From a virus: a stretch of 28,718 nt of DNA. Positions 14,766 through 21,154 of the stretch are shown one piece after another. Location of the stretch: the IMG/VR virus record IMGVR_UViG_3300031566_005444, positions 1-28,718 of that record. One strand, 5' to 3'. Made by a program: the position numbers and the translations under genes. The notes below the pieces were generated by a model that saw only the letters and a list, made by a program, of their open reading frames with translations, ran no database searches and was not told where the DNA came from. Every line of letters starts with the position of its first letter. Position 1 is the first letter of the stretch.

Positions 14766-14855
14766 ATGAACGTAGCGCATTCAATCAGGTTTACAGGCCC
14801 CAAAGTCTCACACTCCGCGCGCTGCGTTCTGTGGGATGGCGGGGCTTTTTTATGA
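14766..14855 (+). CDS. Predicted leaderless leader peptide, 29 residues
   Basis: ATG lies exactly 6 nt after the -10 hexamer, so it would be at or very near the 5' end of the RNA. The frame runs MNVAHSIRFTGPK... through the whole terminator hairpin and stops with TGA at 14853-14855, 9 nt before the next gene. A ribosome moving along it would melt the terminator, which suggests translation-dependent attenuation. A second copy of the arrangement exists at 27489-27343 with an unrelated peptide sequence. The peptide itself has no recognisable motif; no proof of translation can be seen. Confidence 0.5.
   Translation: MNVAHSIRFTGPKVSHSARCVLWDGGAFL
14768..14851 (+). ncRNA. Leader RNA with terminator and competing 5' arm (attenuator), copy 1
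   Basis: Terminator: GCCCC (14797-14801) with GGGGC (14841-14845) and TCTCACA (14806-14812) with TGTGGGA (14830-14836), then six U (14846-14851) ending just before the Shine-Dalgarno of the next gene. The extreme 5' segment GAACGTAGCGC (14768-14778) can pair over 11 bp (one G-U) with GCGCTGCGTTC (14819-14829), which lies in the terminator loop. The order is therefore A-B-A'-B'. With no linker between A' and B', full pairing of both stems is sterically unlikely, so the two folds should compete. Confidence 0.75.
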
Positions 14856-14864
14856 AGGGATAGA

Positions 14865-15062
14865 ATGATGAAACTTCAGCGACTAAAAAATAATGACTTG
14901 ATGATTATTGTGCCTTCCAGACAACAAGGCCGCTGGCGGCAGATTACAAGTGTTGCTTTAGACGCTATCGAAACTGCCCCATATCAAAGGTATCAAGATA
15001 AACGTATCAGCGAAGACCTTAGAATGTTGAGGAAAGAATTAGGTTGTAAATATAATACTTGA
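14865..15062 (+). CDS. Small basic protein, first gene of the rightward unit
   Basis: Sixty-five residues (MMKLQRLKNNDLMIIVPSR...), basic, no recognised domain; a short beta-like start and a helical end (ISEDLRMLRKELG). AGGGATAGA precedes two adjacent ATG codons; the same ribosome-site/start block recurs before the next gene at 15072. Only this gene, its neighbour and the leader peptide run rightward, under the cassette promoter and attenuator. Rightward position opposite the late promoter suggests a regulator or host-takeover protein, but that is inference. Confidence 0.65.
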   Translation: MMKLQRLKNNDLMIIVPSRQQGRWRQITSVALDAIETAPYQRYQDKRISEDLRMLRKELGCKYNT

Positions 15063-15071
15063 AAGGATAGA

Positions 15072-15368
15072 ATGATGATTAAGCAAAGAAAAATCTGGTA
15101 TCGTCGTTACAAAAAAGCAAGGCACTTCTGCCCAGCGCCTGGTTATAACTGCCCCAAAATTCCCTTGGGTGGCATCAATGCAAAAGGCCCAGATTACGAA
15201 ATGGTGCGAATCGTCAAATCTGAGGGTTGCAATTTGAGAAATCGGTGGGGCTTGATTAGTTGGGGTTTGAATTTCCCCCCTACAAAATGGCCGAAATTAA
15301 AACAAGTGTTAGCCTTCGACATTGACCGGCCTTCAAACAAATATGCAGAAATTCTGTTGGCTGTTTGA
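15072..15368 (+). CDS. Small hypothetical protein, second gene of the rightward unit
   Basis: Ninety-eight residues, basic N-terminus (KQRKIWYRRYKKARHFC), then CPAPGYNCPKIPLGG and a later Cys (EGCNLRNRW); ends FDIDRPSNKYAEILLAV. AAAGGATAGA precedes ATGATG, matching the block before the upstream gene. A GCCCC/GGGGC hairpin follows 10 nt after the stop. No family recognised. Confidence 0.65.
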   Translation: MMIKQRKIWYRRYKKARHFCPAPGYNCPKIPLGGINAKGPDYEMVRIVKSEGCNLRNRWGLISWGLNFPPTKWPKLKQVLAFDIDRPSNKYAEILLAV

Positions 15369-15377
15369 ATCTTAACC

Positions 15378-15390
15378 GCCCCTACGGGGC
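15378..15390 (+). terminator. Short GC hairpin between convergent genes
   Basis: GCCCC (15378-15382) and GGGGC (15386-15390) flank a 3-nt loop, ten bases after the rightward unit. There is no U run on the plus strand, so as an intrinsic terminator it is weak. The rest of the 108-nt gap before the converging minus-strand gene shows nothing else clear. Confidence 0.35.
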
Positions 15391-15476
15391 TGAAAGGCTT
15401 GATAAATAACGTCTGAAACTTGTAACCAGAGGGTGTTTGGTGCCTAAAATGTTTTCTAAGGCTTTAGACGGAGGCT

Positions 15477-16046
15477 TCATTTCGGATACTGCCTTACTCT
15501 CTTAAATTCTACTACCCATACCCAAGGATTAACGTCCCAGCCATAGCCTCGATTGGCGTTGATGACATTCCACAAATGCCGAAACATATCTATCATTGGC
15601 GTTTCAGTCCGATAGGTAGTTAGTCTCATTACGCCTTCGGCTGTCGCATCTTCCTCACTTATCTCCTGCACCCTCTCTACCCTTATGCCTGTTATCTCAA
15701 GCCAGATACGGGCAGCCCATTTGGGCATAAAGATATTAGGTCGAGTTTTGCCATAACCTTCGGGCTTTTCACCGTTTGCCAGATAAAATATATCATTGCC
15801 CCCGCATAGCGGGTCTATTTCACTCGGCTTTTCATCATCCCATTCAATACCAGCGCACCACGTCTCCCTTACATATAGCCTATCGCCGACTACGCCGTAG
15901 GGACACCACTCGCCAGCTTCGCCCTCCAACATTAAACCTTCAAGTCTTTGTGGATTTTTTATGACTCTTCTCGTTTGAGTTTTGCGGCCATCGAGAATGG
16001 CCCGTACCATATCACCTGTAAATAGAATTGGATGTTCCTTGCTCAT
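15477..16046 (-). CDS. ASCH-like phage hypothetical protein
   Basis: A 189-residue protein of a common phage family: HPILFTGDMVRAILDGRKTQTRRVI at the N-terminus, GDRLYVRETW in the middle, then NIFMPKWAARIWLEITGIRVERVQEISEEDATAEGV, and NRGYGWDVNPWVWVVEF at the end. The opening motif (F..M..AI..G.KTQTRR) and the RLYVRE strand fit the ASCH fold, which is linked to RNA binding, but no activity is established for these phage proteins. It ends the leftward early operon and overlaps the gene before it by 4 nt. Confidence 0.8.
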   Translation of the reverse strand: MSKEHPILFTGDMVRAILDGRKTQTRRVIKNPQRLEGLMLEGEAGEWCPYGVVGDRLYVRETWCAGIEWDDEKPSEIDPLCGGNDIFYLANGEKPEGYGKTRPNIFMPKWAARIWLEITGIRVERVQEISEEDATAEGVMRLTTYRTETPMIDMFRHLWNVINANRGYGWDVNPWVWVVEFKRVRQYPK

Positions 16047-16249
16047 AGCTTCTCCTCAAGAATCTTAACTGGGCAATTCTCGTCATGGTCTATATTCCAT
16101 TCCTCAGCTTCTTCTGGCAACACTTCTTCATAGCCTCTTTTATCGCCTTTGACTGGATAATCTTTGGCCCAACAAAGCGGGCAACCACCTTCACTGTTTT
16201 GATGTATAAACTCTAATATGCTTTCAATCGCTTTTTTTTCACGGTTCAT
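16043..16249 (-). CDS. Small hypothetical protein with CPLC motif
   Basis: ATG16249 is chosen because AAAGGAGAAGC lies before it and it overlaps the upstream stop as ATGA; 68 residues. A helical start (REKKAIESILEFIHQN) is followed by EGGCPLCWAKDY, an acidic stretch (EEVLPEEAEEWNIDHDENC) and a Lys/Glu tail. The pattern CxxC ... H-x4-C is a plausible zinc site. No family recognised. Confidence 0.65.
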   Translation of the reverse strand: MNREKKAIESILEFIHQNSEGGCPLCWAKDYPVKGDKRGYEEVLPEEAEEWNIDHDENCPVKILEEKL

Positions 16250-16431
16250 TGCTTCTCCTTTGCTCTTATTTTCGCTTTGTGAAGCTGTTTGAGAATGGCC
16301 TTTATTCGGTTTCGGGACTTCCACCAATCCTTTTGTTTGATGACCACAATTCCTTCGCCCCAAAAAATAAAGTCAGGCAGAAAATTGGCGGCCCTGTCTT
16401 CTAAAGTTAAATCTAATTCATCTTCACTCAT
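16246..16431 (-). CDS. Small hypothetical protein
   Basis: Sixty-one residues: acidic first third (MSEDELDLTLEDR), aromatic middle (DFIFWGEGIVVIKQKDWW) and basic end. TAGGAGAAGC precedes the ATG, the same junction wording as the next gene (AGGAGAAGC). Directly downstream of the probable replication initiator. Function unknown. Confidence 0.6.
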   Translation of the reverse strand: MSEDELDLTLEDRAANFLPDFIFWGEGIVVIKQKDWWKSRNRIKAILKQLHKAKIRAKEKQ

Positions 16432-16466
16432 TAGCTTCTCCTATTACTATTTGCAATCCGGTCATT

Positions 16467-16835
16467 TTAGAATAAAGATTTTGTCATACTCTTTATGCGC
16501 TTTATTTGGATTTTTGCCTTGCGTTCTATGATTGTTTCTTTTGCTCTTTCCTGATACTCGAATAGGGGCCCGATTGGCGGTTCTTTAAGTGTTGCATATA
16601 ATATTCTGGTTCGCTTGTTTGGATATAGTGGCGCCAACCAACCTCGTTTCACTAAGGATTTGATTATTCTTTGAAGATGCCGTGGGTGCTTTTTGAACAA
16701 AGTTGCCAATTCATAATTGCTTTGAAAACATCCTTTTTGGTCCCAACGAATAATATGAGAGACTATAATCGCTTCCATCACGTTCAATTCTGTATGTCTC
16801 AGTAACCACTCGTAAACTTTGATGTATTGCTCCAT
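16467..16835 (-). CDS. Probable replication initiator with winged HTH (HTH_36-like)
   Basis: A 122-residue protein whose first ~75 residues match the HTH_36-type domain of phage and plasmid initiators: EQYIKVYEWLLRHTELNVMEAIIVSHII, GCFQSNYELATLFKKHPRHLQRIIKSLVKRGWL. The recognition helix is RHLQRIIKSLVKRG. The basic C-terminus (ERKAKIQIKRIKSMTKSLF) could contact DNA or helicase. It lies immediately beside three iterons and a DnaA box (16872-16964), so iteron binding and origin opening is the natural inference. It is shorter than most initiators and has no visible nuclease or ATPase part. Confidence 0.7.
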   Translation of the reverse strand: MEQYIKVYEWLLRHTELNVMEAIIVSHIIRWDQKGCFQSNYELATLFKKHPRHLQRIIKSLVKRGWLAPLYPNKRTRILYATLKEPPIGPLFEYQERAKETIIERKAKIQIKRIKSMTKSLF

Positions 16836-16871
16836 GCCTTTTTCTTTAATTCTTATTTATCTTATATAGGG

Positions 16872-16932
16872 CGACACTGGCGCCATAGTCACTACGACAC
16901 TGGCGCCGTAACCCCACGACACTGGCGCCGTA
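16872..16932 (+). repeat. Three iterons of a probable replication origin
   Basis: Three direct repeats of 16 bp, CGACACTGGCGCC followed by (A/G)TA, at 16872-16887, 16895-16910 and 16917-16932, with periods of 23 and 22 bp, about two helical turns. Each contains the palindrome GGCGCC. On the left is an AT-rich stretch (16838-16868) suited to strand opening, on the right a DnaA box. The arrangement is that of iteron origins in plasmids and some phages. Confidence 0.82.
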
Positions 16933-16955
16933 GTCAATTTCCCAAATTTCACAGG

Positions 16956-16964
16956 TTATCCACA
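16956..16964 (+). promoter_or_regulatory. DnaA box
   Basis: TTATCCACA, a perfect match to the strong DnaA-box consensus, 23 bp from the last iteron. It suggests that host DnaA helps the phage initiator at this origin. Confidence 0.75.
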
Positions 16965-16992
16965 ACCTTTGCCATATTAGATTCCTTTCAAA

Positions 16993-17412
16993 TTATGGTA
17001 TTTTTTTAGGATAATTGGGGTGTTGTGTATTCATATGTGCGGCAACATTCTTAAAATACCGATTACAACAAGGGCAAATCCCTTTTCCGATGCGATTTCG
17101 AGTTCTCGTAATCACGCCTTTTAGGGCGGCTTTTGACCGTTCAGCACCAGTGTATTGACCGTGCCAATGTTCAGCGCGACTTTCCGCTCGAATTGTCTCC
17201 CTTCGAGACTCTTTCAATTCTTCGCGCAGGCTATGCGTATAATGCCAACTATGACCATTGGGGCAATAAGCATACTGCGTACTATTCTCTCGCATCCTCG
17301 TATATAAACTTTTCGGTATGGCAAACCAGCAATGACAAGTTGGGCAGGTTTCGGCCACCAAAAAAGTCGTGGCATCACTGATAACATCGCCTCTTTTAAT
17401 CGTTCCTAACAT
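16993..17412 (-). CDS. Two-zinc-finger hypothetical protein
   Basis: A 139-residue protein. N-terminal ribbon: ETCPTCHCWFAIP with YCPNGHSWHY ~22 residues later (Cys/His ligands). Middle: Arg/Glu-rich helix (LREELKESRRETIRAESRAEH). C-terminal classical C2H2-like finger: GICPCCNRYFKNVAAHMNTQHP. AAAGGAATCTACA precedes the ATG. A known type of small phage protein, probably nucleic-acid binding; role unknown. The origin lies just downstream. Confidence 0.78.
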   Translation of the reverse strand: MLGTIKRGDVISDATTFLVAETCPTCHCWFAIPKSLYTRMRENSTQYAYCPNGHSWHYTHSLREELKESRRETIRAESRAEHWHGQYTGAERSKAALKGVITRTRNRIGKGICPCCNRYFKNVAAHMNTQHPNYPKKIP

Positions 17413-17420
17413 TGTAGATT

Positions 17421-17443
17421 CCTTTCAGTATTCATCCAGGCTG
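17421..17443 (-). repeat. 23-bp junction repeat (pair with 17791-17817)
   Basis: Minus CAGCCTGGATGAATACTGAAAGG at the ends of the genes at 17425 and 17802; the second copy has a 4-bp insertion. It holds the stop codon region and the ribosome site of the next gene. Confidence 0.8.
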
Positions 17444-17676
17444 TCTGTTCGATTCAAATACTTTTTAATAATTTGCCGTCTTTCCTTGACTCGCATAAAT
17501 TTAAGAACGAGCTTGTTTAATTCAATATCACATTCCGTACAAACTCCCGCATACTTATTATCTAATGAACATATCTGCCATTGTTGGATAGATGGCTTTC
17601 CACAACGCAGACAAGGCACACGAGATATGCCTGTTTTAGTGTATGGTTTTTTTCTCATTTTTCTTTTCTGGCTCAT
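17425..17676 (-). CDS. Zinc-finger phage protein
   Basis: About 83 residues from ATG17676 (MSQKRKM...); ATG17658 is the alternative and neither has a good ribosome site. VPCLRCGKPSIQQWQIC and GVCTECDIELNKLVLKFM form a four-Cys zinc site; this C..C....QWQIC...VC..CD..LN..VL pattern is frequent in phage early genes, with no known function. The start overlaps the Cys-rich gene upstream in another frame. The end lies in the duplicated junction repeat (17421-17443). Confidence 0.75.
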   Translation of the reverse strand: MSQKRKMRKKPYTKTGISRVPCLRCGKPSIQQWQICSLDNKYAGVCTECDIELNKLVLKFMRVKERRQIIKKYLNRTDSLDEY

Positions 17677-17782
17677 AAGCTGCACAACGGGAGTGGCCAC
17701 GAGCCACAATATCTCTTACCCAAGGCGTGTGTTTATCTTCACAATTGCCAGAATTTTTACAAGAAGCGCAAGGTTGTTTCAT
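17636..17782 (-). CDS. 48-residue Cys-rich protein
   Basis: Begins MKQPCASCKNSGNCEDKHTP with GAAAGGATAGAACG before the ATG. Cysteines at 5, 8, 14 and 33 with HTPW and GHSRC resemble small zinc-binding phage proteins. It overlaps the following zinc-finger gene by about 40 nt in another frame. Good ribosome site and composition support it; no family recognised. Confidence 0.65.
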   Translation of the reverse strand: MKQPCASCKNSGNCEDKHTPWVRDIVARGHSRCAAYEPEKKNEKKTIH

Positions 17783-17801
17783 CGTTCTATCCTTTCAGTA
17801 T

Positions 17802-18257
17802 TCATCTATCCAGGCTGACCTGTTTAGTTGGTTCAGTTGTTCCTTTGATTAACCCTTCATACATCTGTTTATACATTAGCCCCATCATCTCGAATTTATC
17901 TTTGTAGGACTGGTTTTTATTCAAAAAAAGCAACATATCAATCGTGTCTTGCCCGTACTCGTCCAACATAAATTCCTTATATGCTATTGGATTGCCCTGC
18001 TCAAAGCCGTTACATCTCTTGCATTGGGTGTGGATATTTCGCTCGTCAAAATATACCCCGCTTGCCCCCATCGAACCACGACCTATGAAATGACCTGCGT
18101 CGGCATTTTTCTTGATATGAACTATGCGCCGGCAGGTACAGCACTTAACCCAGCCCAAATCCACCTCTGGATATTGCTGTTGGTAGGCAATGGCGTCTCT
18201 TAACCTGATATACTTTGAACACCAGCCCCAGGCTTTTTGTTTAGGTGTCATCGGCAT
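17802..18257 (-). CDS. NinG/Rap-like recombination protein
   Basis: A 151-residue protein with the NinG signature: a first zinc half-site VKCCTCRRIV (C39-C42), NADAGHFIGRG (H56), YFDERNIHTQCKRCNGFEQGN (H76, C79, C82), then YKEFMLDEYGQDTI. Lambda NinG (Rap) is a structure-specific nuclease acting on recombination intermediates and contains an HNH-like core, so a role in resolving branched DNA is likely. Shorter than lambda NinG (about 200 residues) mainly at the N-terminus. Fits with the ERF/Sak-like protein at 20465-21154. Confidence 0.85.
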   Translation of the reverse strand: MPMTPKQKAWGWCSKYIRLRDAIAYQQQYPEVDLGWVKCCTCRRIVHIKKNADAGHFIGRGSMGASGVYFDERNIHTQCKRCNGFEQGNPIAYKEFMLDEYGQDTIDMLLFLNKNQSYKDKFEMMGLMYKQMYEGLIKGTTEPTKQVSLDR

Positions 18258-18273
18258 TGTCTCTCTTTGTGTG

Positions 18274-19155
18274 TCAAAATAAATTCCTCTGCTGCGTCGT
18301 CTGCTTTATGCGATTTTTTGTTAAATCGCATTGGCTCTGTCGAACATCTATGGCTATCCATTTGCGACCCAGTTCTTCTGCCTTTGCCGCCGTAGTCCCT
18401 GAACCACTAAAGCAATCCAGCGCAATTCCATCAGGTGGGCAAAATGACTTGATGAAAAACTCCGCAAGATATTCAGGGAACGGGGCCTCGTTTTCGTGGG
18501 CTAATTTACTACCCATATTCCCACCACCAACTTTGCATCGGATTATATTACCAGGGTTTGCTTTGTCCGGTTTTGTGTAGCCTGGATTGCCTTTTTCGCC
18601 ATTTGTCCTTTGTGTTTGGCTTGGTGTTTTTCTTTTTAGTCTTATCCCTGTTCTTTTATTTCGGCGCCGACCATCCTGCGTCCTGTTACTCATTTCTCCG
18701 CCAATTTTGTATTTACAAGGCAACCCCATAGCTACGTTGTCCGACCAAGGCAAGCGGCCGCTTTTAGTAGCGCAGATAATAAATTCGTAATCATTGCGCA
18801 ACCAGTCGGGGCCGCCGGAGCCCGGTATGCCTGAACGATGAAATGCCGGCGGCTTGCGGAGATTTATGCCAGACCTGTGTAAATCTGCCATTAGAAGAAT
18901 TGGCGTTGCCGACCATCGAAATTGCCTTGTCTTTCCCTCCACAACCCAGCATACAAGCCCCCTACACACCCTCACGCACTCCATAAACCGACACAAGGCC
19001 CAATCGACCCAATCTTGGCCTTTTATCTTGAAATCTATGTCGTAAAGCCGAGCGTCCTCGTAGGGAGGGCTGCAAAAGACCAAATCCACGCAGTTATCTG
19101 GCCAGTCCTTCATAACCTCTAAGCAGTCTCCGCAGATTATCTTGTTAGTGGTCAT
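18274..19155 (-). CDS. DNA methyltransferase (SPPY type, beta-class order)
   Basis: A 293-residue amino-methyltransferase. Catalytic motif IV is VFCSPPYEDARLYD (residues 27-40) and the SAM-binding motif I is ALDCFSGSGTTAAKAEELGR (245-264). Motif IV preceding motif I defines the beta-type order. The SPPY form is most common in N4-cytosine enzymes, though N6-adenine enzymes with SPPY exist. Residues ~130-215, Lys/Arg/Gly-rich, should be the target-recognition region. No restriction nuclease is adjacent, so self-protection against host restriction is likely. The start is in the 22-bp duplicated junction (19153-19174). Confidence 0.9.
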   Translation of the reverse strand: MTTNKIICGDCLEVMKDWPDNCVDLVFCSPPYEDARLYDIDFKIKGQDWVDWALCRFMECVRVCRGLVCWVVEGKTRQFRWSATPILLMADLHRSGINLRKPPAFHRSGIPGSGGPDWLRNDYEFIICATKSGRLPWSDNVAMGLPCKYKIGGEMSNRTQDGRRRNKRTGIRLKRKTPSQTQRTNGEKGNPGYTKPDKANPGNIIRCKVGGGNMGSKLAHENEAPFPEYLAEFFIKSFCPPDGIALDCFSGSGTTAAKAEELGRKWIAIDVRQSQCDLTKNRIKQTTQQRNLF

Positions 19156-19174
19156 TGCATACTCTTAAACTTAA
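19153..19174 (-). repeat. 22-bp start-associated repeat (pair with 19600-19621)
   Basis: Identical 22 bp ending in the start codon (minus sense TTAAGTTTAAGAG...ATG) precede the methyltransferase (start 19155) and the XF1762-family gene (start 19602). The repeat carries the ribosome-site region and the ATG. Confidence 0.85.
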
Positions 19175-19602
19175 CGCTCGAAAAGTAACTTGCTCTCGGT
19201 TGGGTGTTCATCTAATCGGGGGCGGTTTTTGCGGTTCCATTTTCCGCCACCGCATTTTCCAATACATTTCCACCCCGCCGCCTTGACTGATGTTCCGGTC
19301 TCTGATTCGAGAATATATGTAATTGCTTTTTTGTAACCTAACGCCCGAGCTGCCCGCCAAGCCGCCGCATACAGCATTGAGCAGGCGTTTTTATAGCCGT
19401 TTGTGCAACATCGCGTAACTTCAACTGTCCAGCCGTCATCTAACATTCTCGCTACCGGCCTACCCGCAATAATCACCCCAACTATTTTATCCTCTACAGC
19501 ACAAGCAATTTGAAATATAGAGCCGACAGGGGGCTTGTGGTGGCGATGATGAGCCTTGACAAAAGCCTTAGCATCCTTCTGTTTTATTGGCACTAAGTGC
19601 AT
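19171..19602 (-). CDS. XF1762-family protein (GNAT-like)
   Basis: A 143-residue protein matching the XF1762 family: MHLVPIKQKDAKAFVKAHHRHH, then GVIIAGRPVARMLDDGWTVEVTRCC, NACSMLYAAAWRAARALGYKKAITYIL, and RPRLDEHPTESKLLFE at the end. The fold and the helix-strand order suggest an acetyltransferase-like (GNAT) enzyme, but no substrate is known. Frequent in phages and prophages. Its start codon lies in the same 22-bp repeat that precedes the methyltransferase. Confidence 0.88.
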   Translation of the reverse strand: MHLVPIKQKDAKAFVKAHHRHHKPPVGSIFQIACAVEDKIVGVIIAGRPVARMLDDGWTVEVTRCCTNGYKNACSMLYAAAWRAARALGYKKAITYILESETGTSVKAAGWKCIGKCGGGKWNRKNRPRLDEHPTESKLLFER

Positions 19603-19967
19603 TGCATACTCTTAAACTTAATGTCCTGTATTTCAGGACGTTTCTCGCGGAATCTTTCTGCTTCAACTGCGGCCTCTACGCGCGAAGCAGAAGGAAAATC
19701 CCCAACGTGACCACCTGTAACGAATAAAAGGCGGTCTGTGTGTCGCTCATTAGTGTATCCGTTGGGCATTTTATAATCAGAGGTGTATCTCCAAAATGCC
19801 TTAAATAAGCCGTTTTTGTGTTCCTCGATTTCTATTATATTCATTCCTTTGCTTTCTAAATAAAGGGCGGTGAAGTTTCGCCACCACCCTCGATTAAGCG
19901 TAGACACCCGTTTCTGTTCTTTCGATACTGACGCCGGGGATTTCGATTTGAGGCTCTTTGTCTTCAT
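19593..19967 (-). CDS. Hypothetical protein, start uncertain
   Basis: Up to 124 residues. The convincing part starts near residue 25 (NRGWWRNFTALYLESKGMNIIEIEEHKNGLFKAFWRYTSDY) and continues with a beta-like region (TDRLLFVTGGHVGDFPSASRVEAAVEAERF). The first 74 nt overlap the coiled-coil gene upstream; a GTG at 19907 or ATG19844 may be the real start. Neither has a strong ribosome site. No family recognised. Confidence 0.6.
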   Translation of the reverse strand: MKTKSLKSKSPASVSKEQKRVSTLNRGWWRNFTALYLESKGMNIIEIEEHKNGLFKAFWRYTSDYKMPNGYTNERHTDRLLFVTGGHVGDFPSASRVEAAVEAERFREKRPEIQDIKFKSMQCT

Positions 19968-20559
19968 TCTTTGGGGCTGCGGTTATCGCCTTTTGTAGTT
20001 TGGCCCGGATAGCCCCCTCATTGAATACGAGATATTCGTCGGGGATTTTCCACACATCAATAATTACAGGTTTCCACGATACCCGGTAATTGGTTACGTC
20101 CACCATTTCGATAGGAGCTGGTTTTTCGATTACAGGTTCGGGACCAGGAACTTCGTGGCCTACCTTGGCGTGTTTTGTTTCAAGGGCTTCGCGTTCCCGC
20201 CGTTTTGCGGCGTTCTCGGCTTCTATCTTGGCAATAGCTTGCTGTTTCTCAGCTCGCCATTCTCTCTTTTTGAGGTCTAAACTACGCTTCGCTTCCTCTA
20301 CCGGCGCGAGCATATCGACCTTTAACTCTCTTATCTGTCGCAATGCTTCATTTTGCTTTGCCTCAATGGGAGCGAATCGGTTTTTGATAATCTTGATTAT
20401 GGCAGTGAGCTTTCTCATTACCGTATCGGCGCGGTCGTTATCTCTTGAACACGTTACTTTGAATCTATTTGCCTCGCCGATTGTCCCGTTTCTTTCCTGT
20501 TCGAGCTTTCTTACTATCTGGACGTCTACTGTCTGGGGGATTTTTTCCTTGGGAATCAT
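19894..20559 (-). CDS. Coiled-coil phage protein of the recombination module
   Basis: ATG20559 (MIPKEKIPQTVDVQ) is chosen for the AAAGGAAAAAAG before it; 221 residues. Residues ~15-130 form a long charged coiled coil (RELKVDMLAPVEEAKRSLDLKKREWRAEKQQ...). The C-terminus has the conserved end of a common phage family: KIPDEYLVFNEGAIRAKLQKAI and IEIPGVSIERTETGVYA. These proteins usually sit beside recombination or single-strand-binding genes, as here, but their role is not established. Confidence 0.75.
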   Translation of the reverse strand: MIPKEKIPQTVDVQIVRKLEQERNGTIGEANRFKVTCSRDNDRADTVMRKLTAIIKIIKNRFAPIEAKQNEALRQIRELKVDMLAPVEEAKRSLDLKKREWRAEKQQAIAKIEAENAAKRREREALETKHAKVGHEVPGPEPVIEKPAPIEMVDVTNYRVSWKPVIIDVWKIPDEYLVFNEGAIRAKLQKAITAAPKNEDKEPQIEIPGVSIERTETGVYA

Positions 20560-21154
20560 CTTTTTTCCTTTCAAATTGTTGTCCGTAAAAATTTTTAAGT
20601 TCATCAATGGCGCTCATCGTGCCATCGGCTATTAGTTCGTTCTTGACTTCCTCCTTTAGCTGCTCTCTGGCGTTCTTTGTATCTTCGGGGTCCTTCCAGG
20701 TGGCCCCGAAAGTAGTTAAGAGAAATTGTTTAAGAGCGCGTGTGCCTGCTGTGTTGGCTGACCAATCGAGATTTCTGCCCATCCCTGAGCCGAAACCTAC
20801 CAGCCGGGCCCCTGTCTCCAAATCCTCAATGCAGAATGTTCCTAACAATAAGGGCATATTCCCGACTGCGATTGCTTTGGGTTGTATGTGCTCATCCACA
20901 TAGGGCCGAAAGATGAGTTTTTCCCGGGCGCATTGGTCAAGGTAGATTTCAAAGACGTACTGCGCCTCGGTGAACCTGAACATGACTTCCTTCGTATCCG
21001 GGTCAATACATTCTCCGGTCGGCTCTATCTGGGGCACACGCGCTCTTATGCGACTAATCTTTTTGAGTAACAATAATTTCGGATTGATTTTACGCTTTGG
21101 TGGTTTCGATTTTGGTTTGCTCTTGGCTGTTTTCTTGGCTTTTTTCTTTGCCAT
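20465..21154 (-). CDS. ERF/Sak-like single-strand annealing protein with Lys/Ala tail
   Basis: ATG21154 gives 229 residues. The first ~25 are a histone-H1-like basic tail (KKKAKKTAKSKPKSKPPKRK). The core (residues ~35-165) has the ERF-like pattern: strand pairs ending EIYLDQCAREKLIFRPYV, then LVGFGSGMGRNLDWSANTAGTRALKQFL, in which the short motif before the helix fits ERF/Sak-type annealing proteins. Such proteins pair complementary strands during phage recombination. The C-terminal ~30 residues lie over the next gene in another frame and are low-complexity. The tail repeats that of the gene upstream at nucleotide level. Confidence 0.6.
   Translation of the reverse strand: MAKKKAKKTAKSKPKSKPPKRKINPKLLLLKKISRIRARVPQIEPTGECIDPDTKEVMFRFTEAQYVFEIYLDQCAREKLIFRPYVDEHIQPKAIAVGNMPLLLGTFCIEDLETGARLVGFGSGMGRNLDWSANTAGTRALKQFLLTTFGATWKDPEDTKNAREQLKEEVKNELIADGTMSAIDELKNFYGQQFERKKDDSQGKNPPDSRRPDSKKARTGKKRDNRRGK

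Noticed and set aside
16872-16932. CRISPR-like array
   Set aside because: Only three repeats of 16 bp with 6-7 bp between them, too short for spacers; the pattern is that of iterons.
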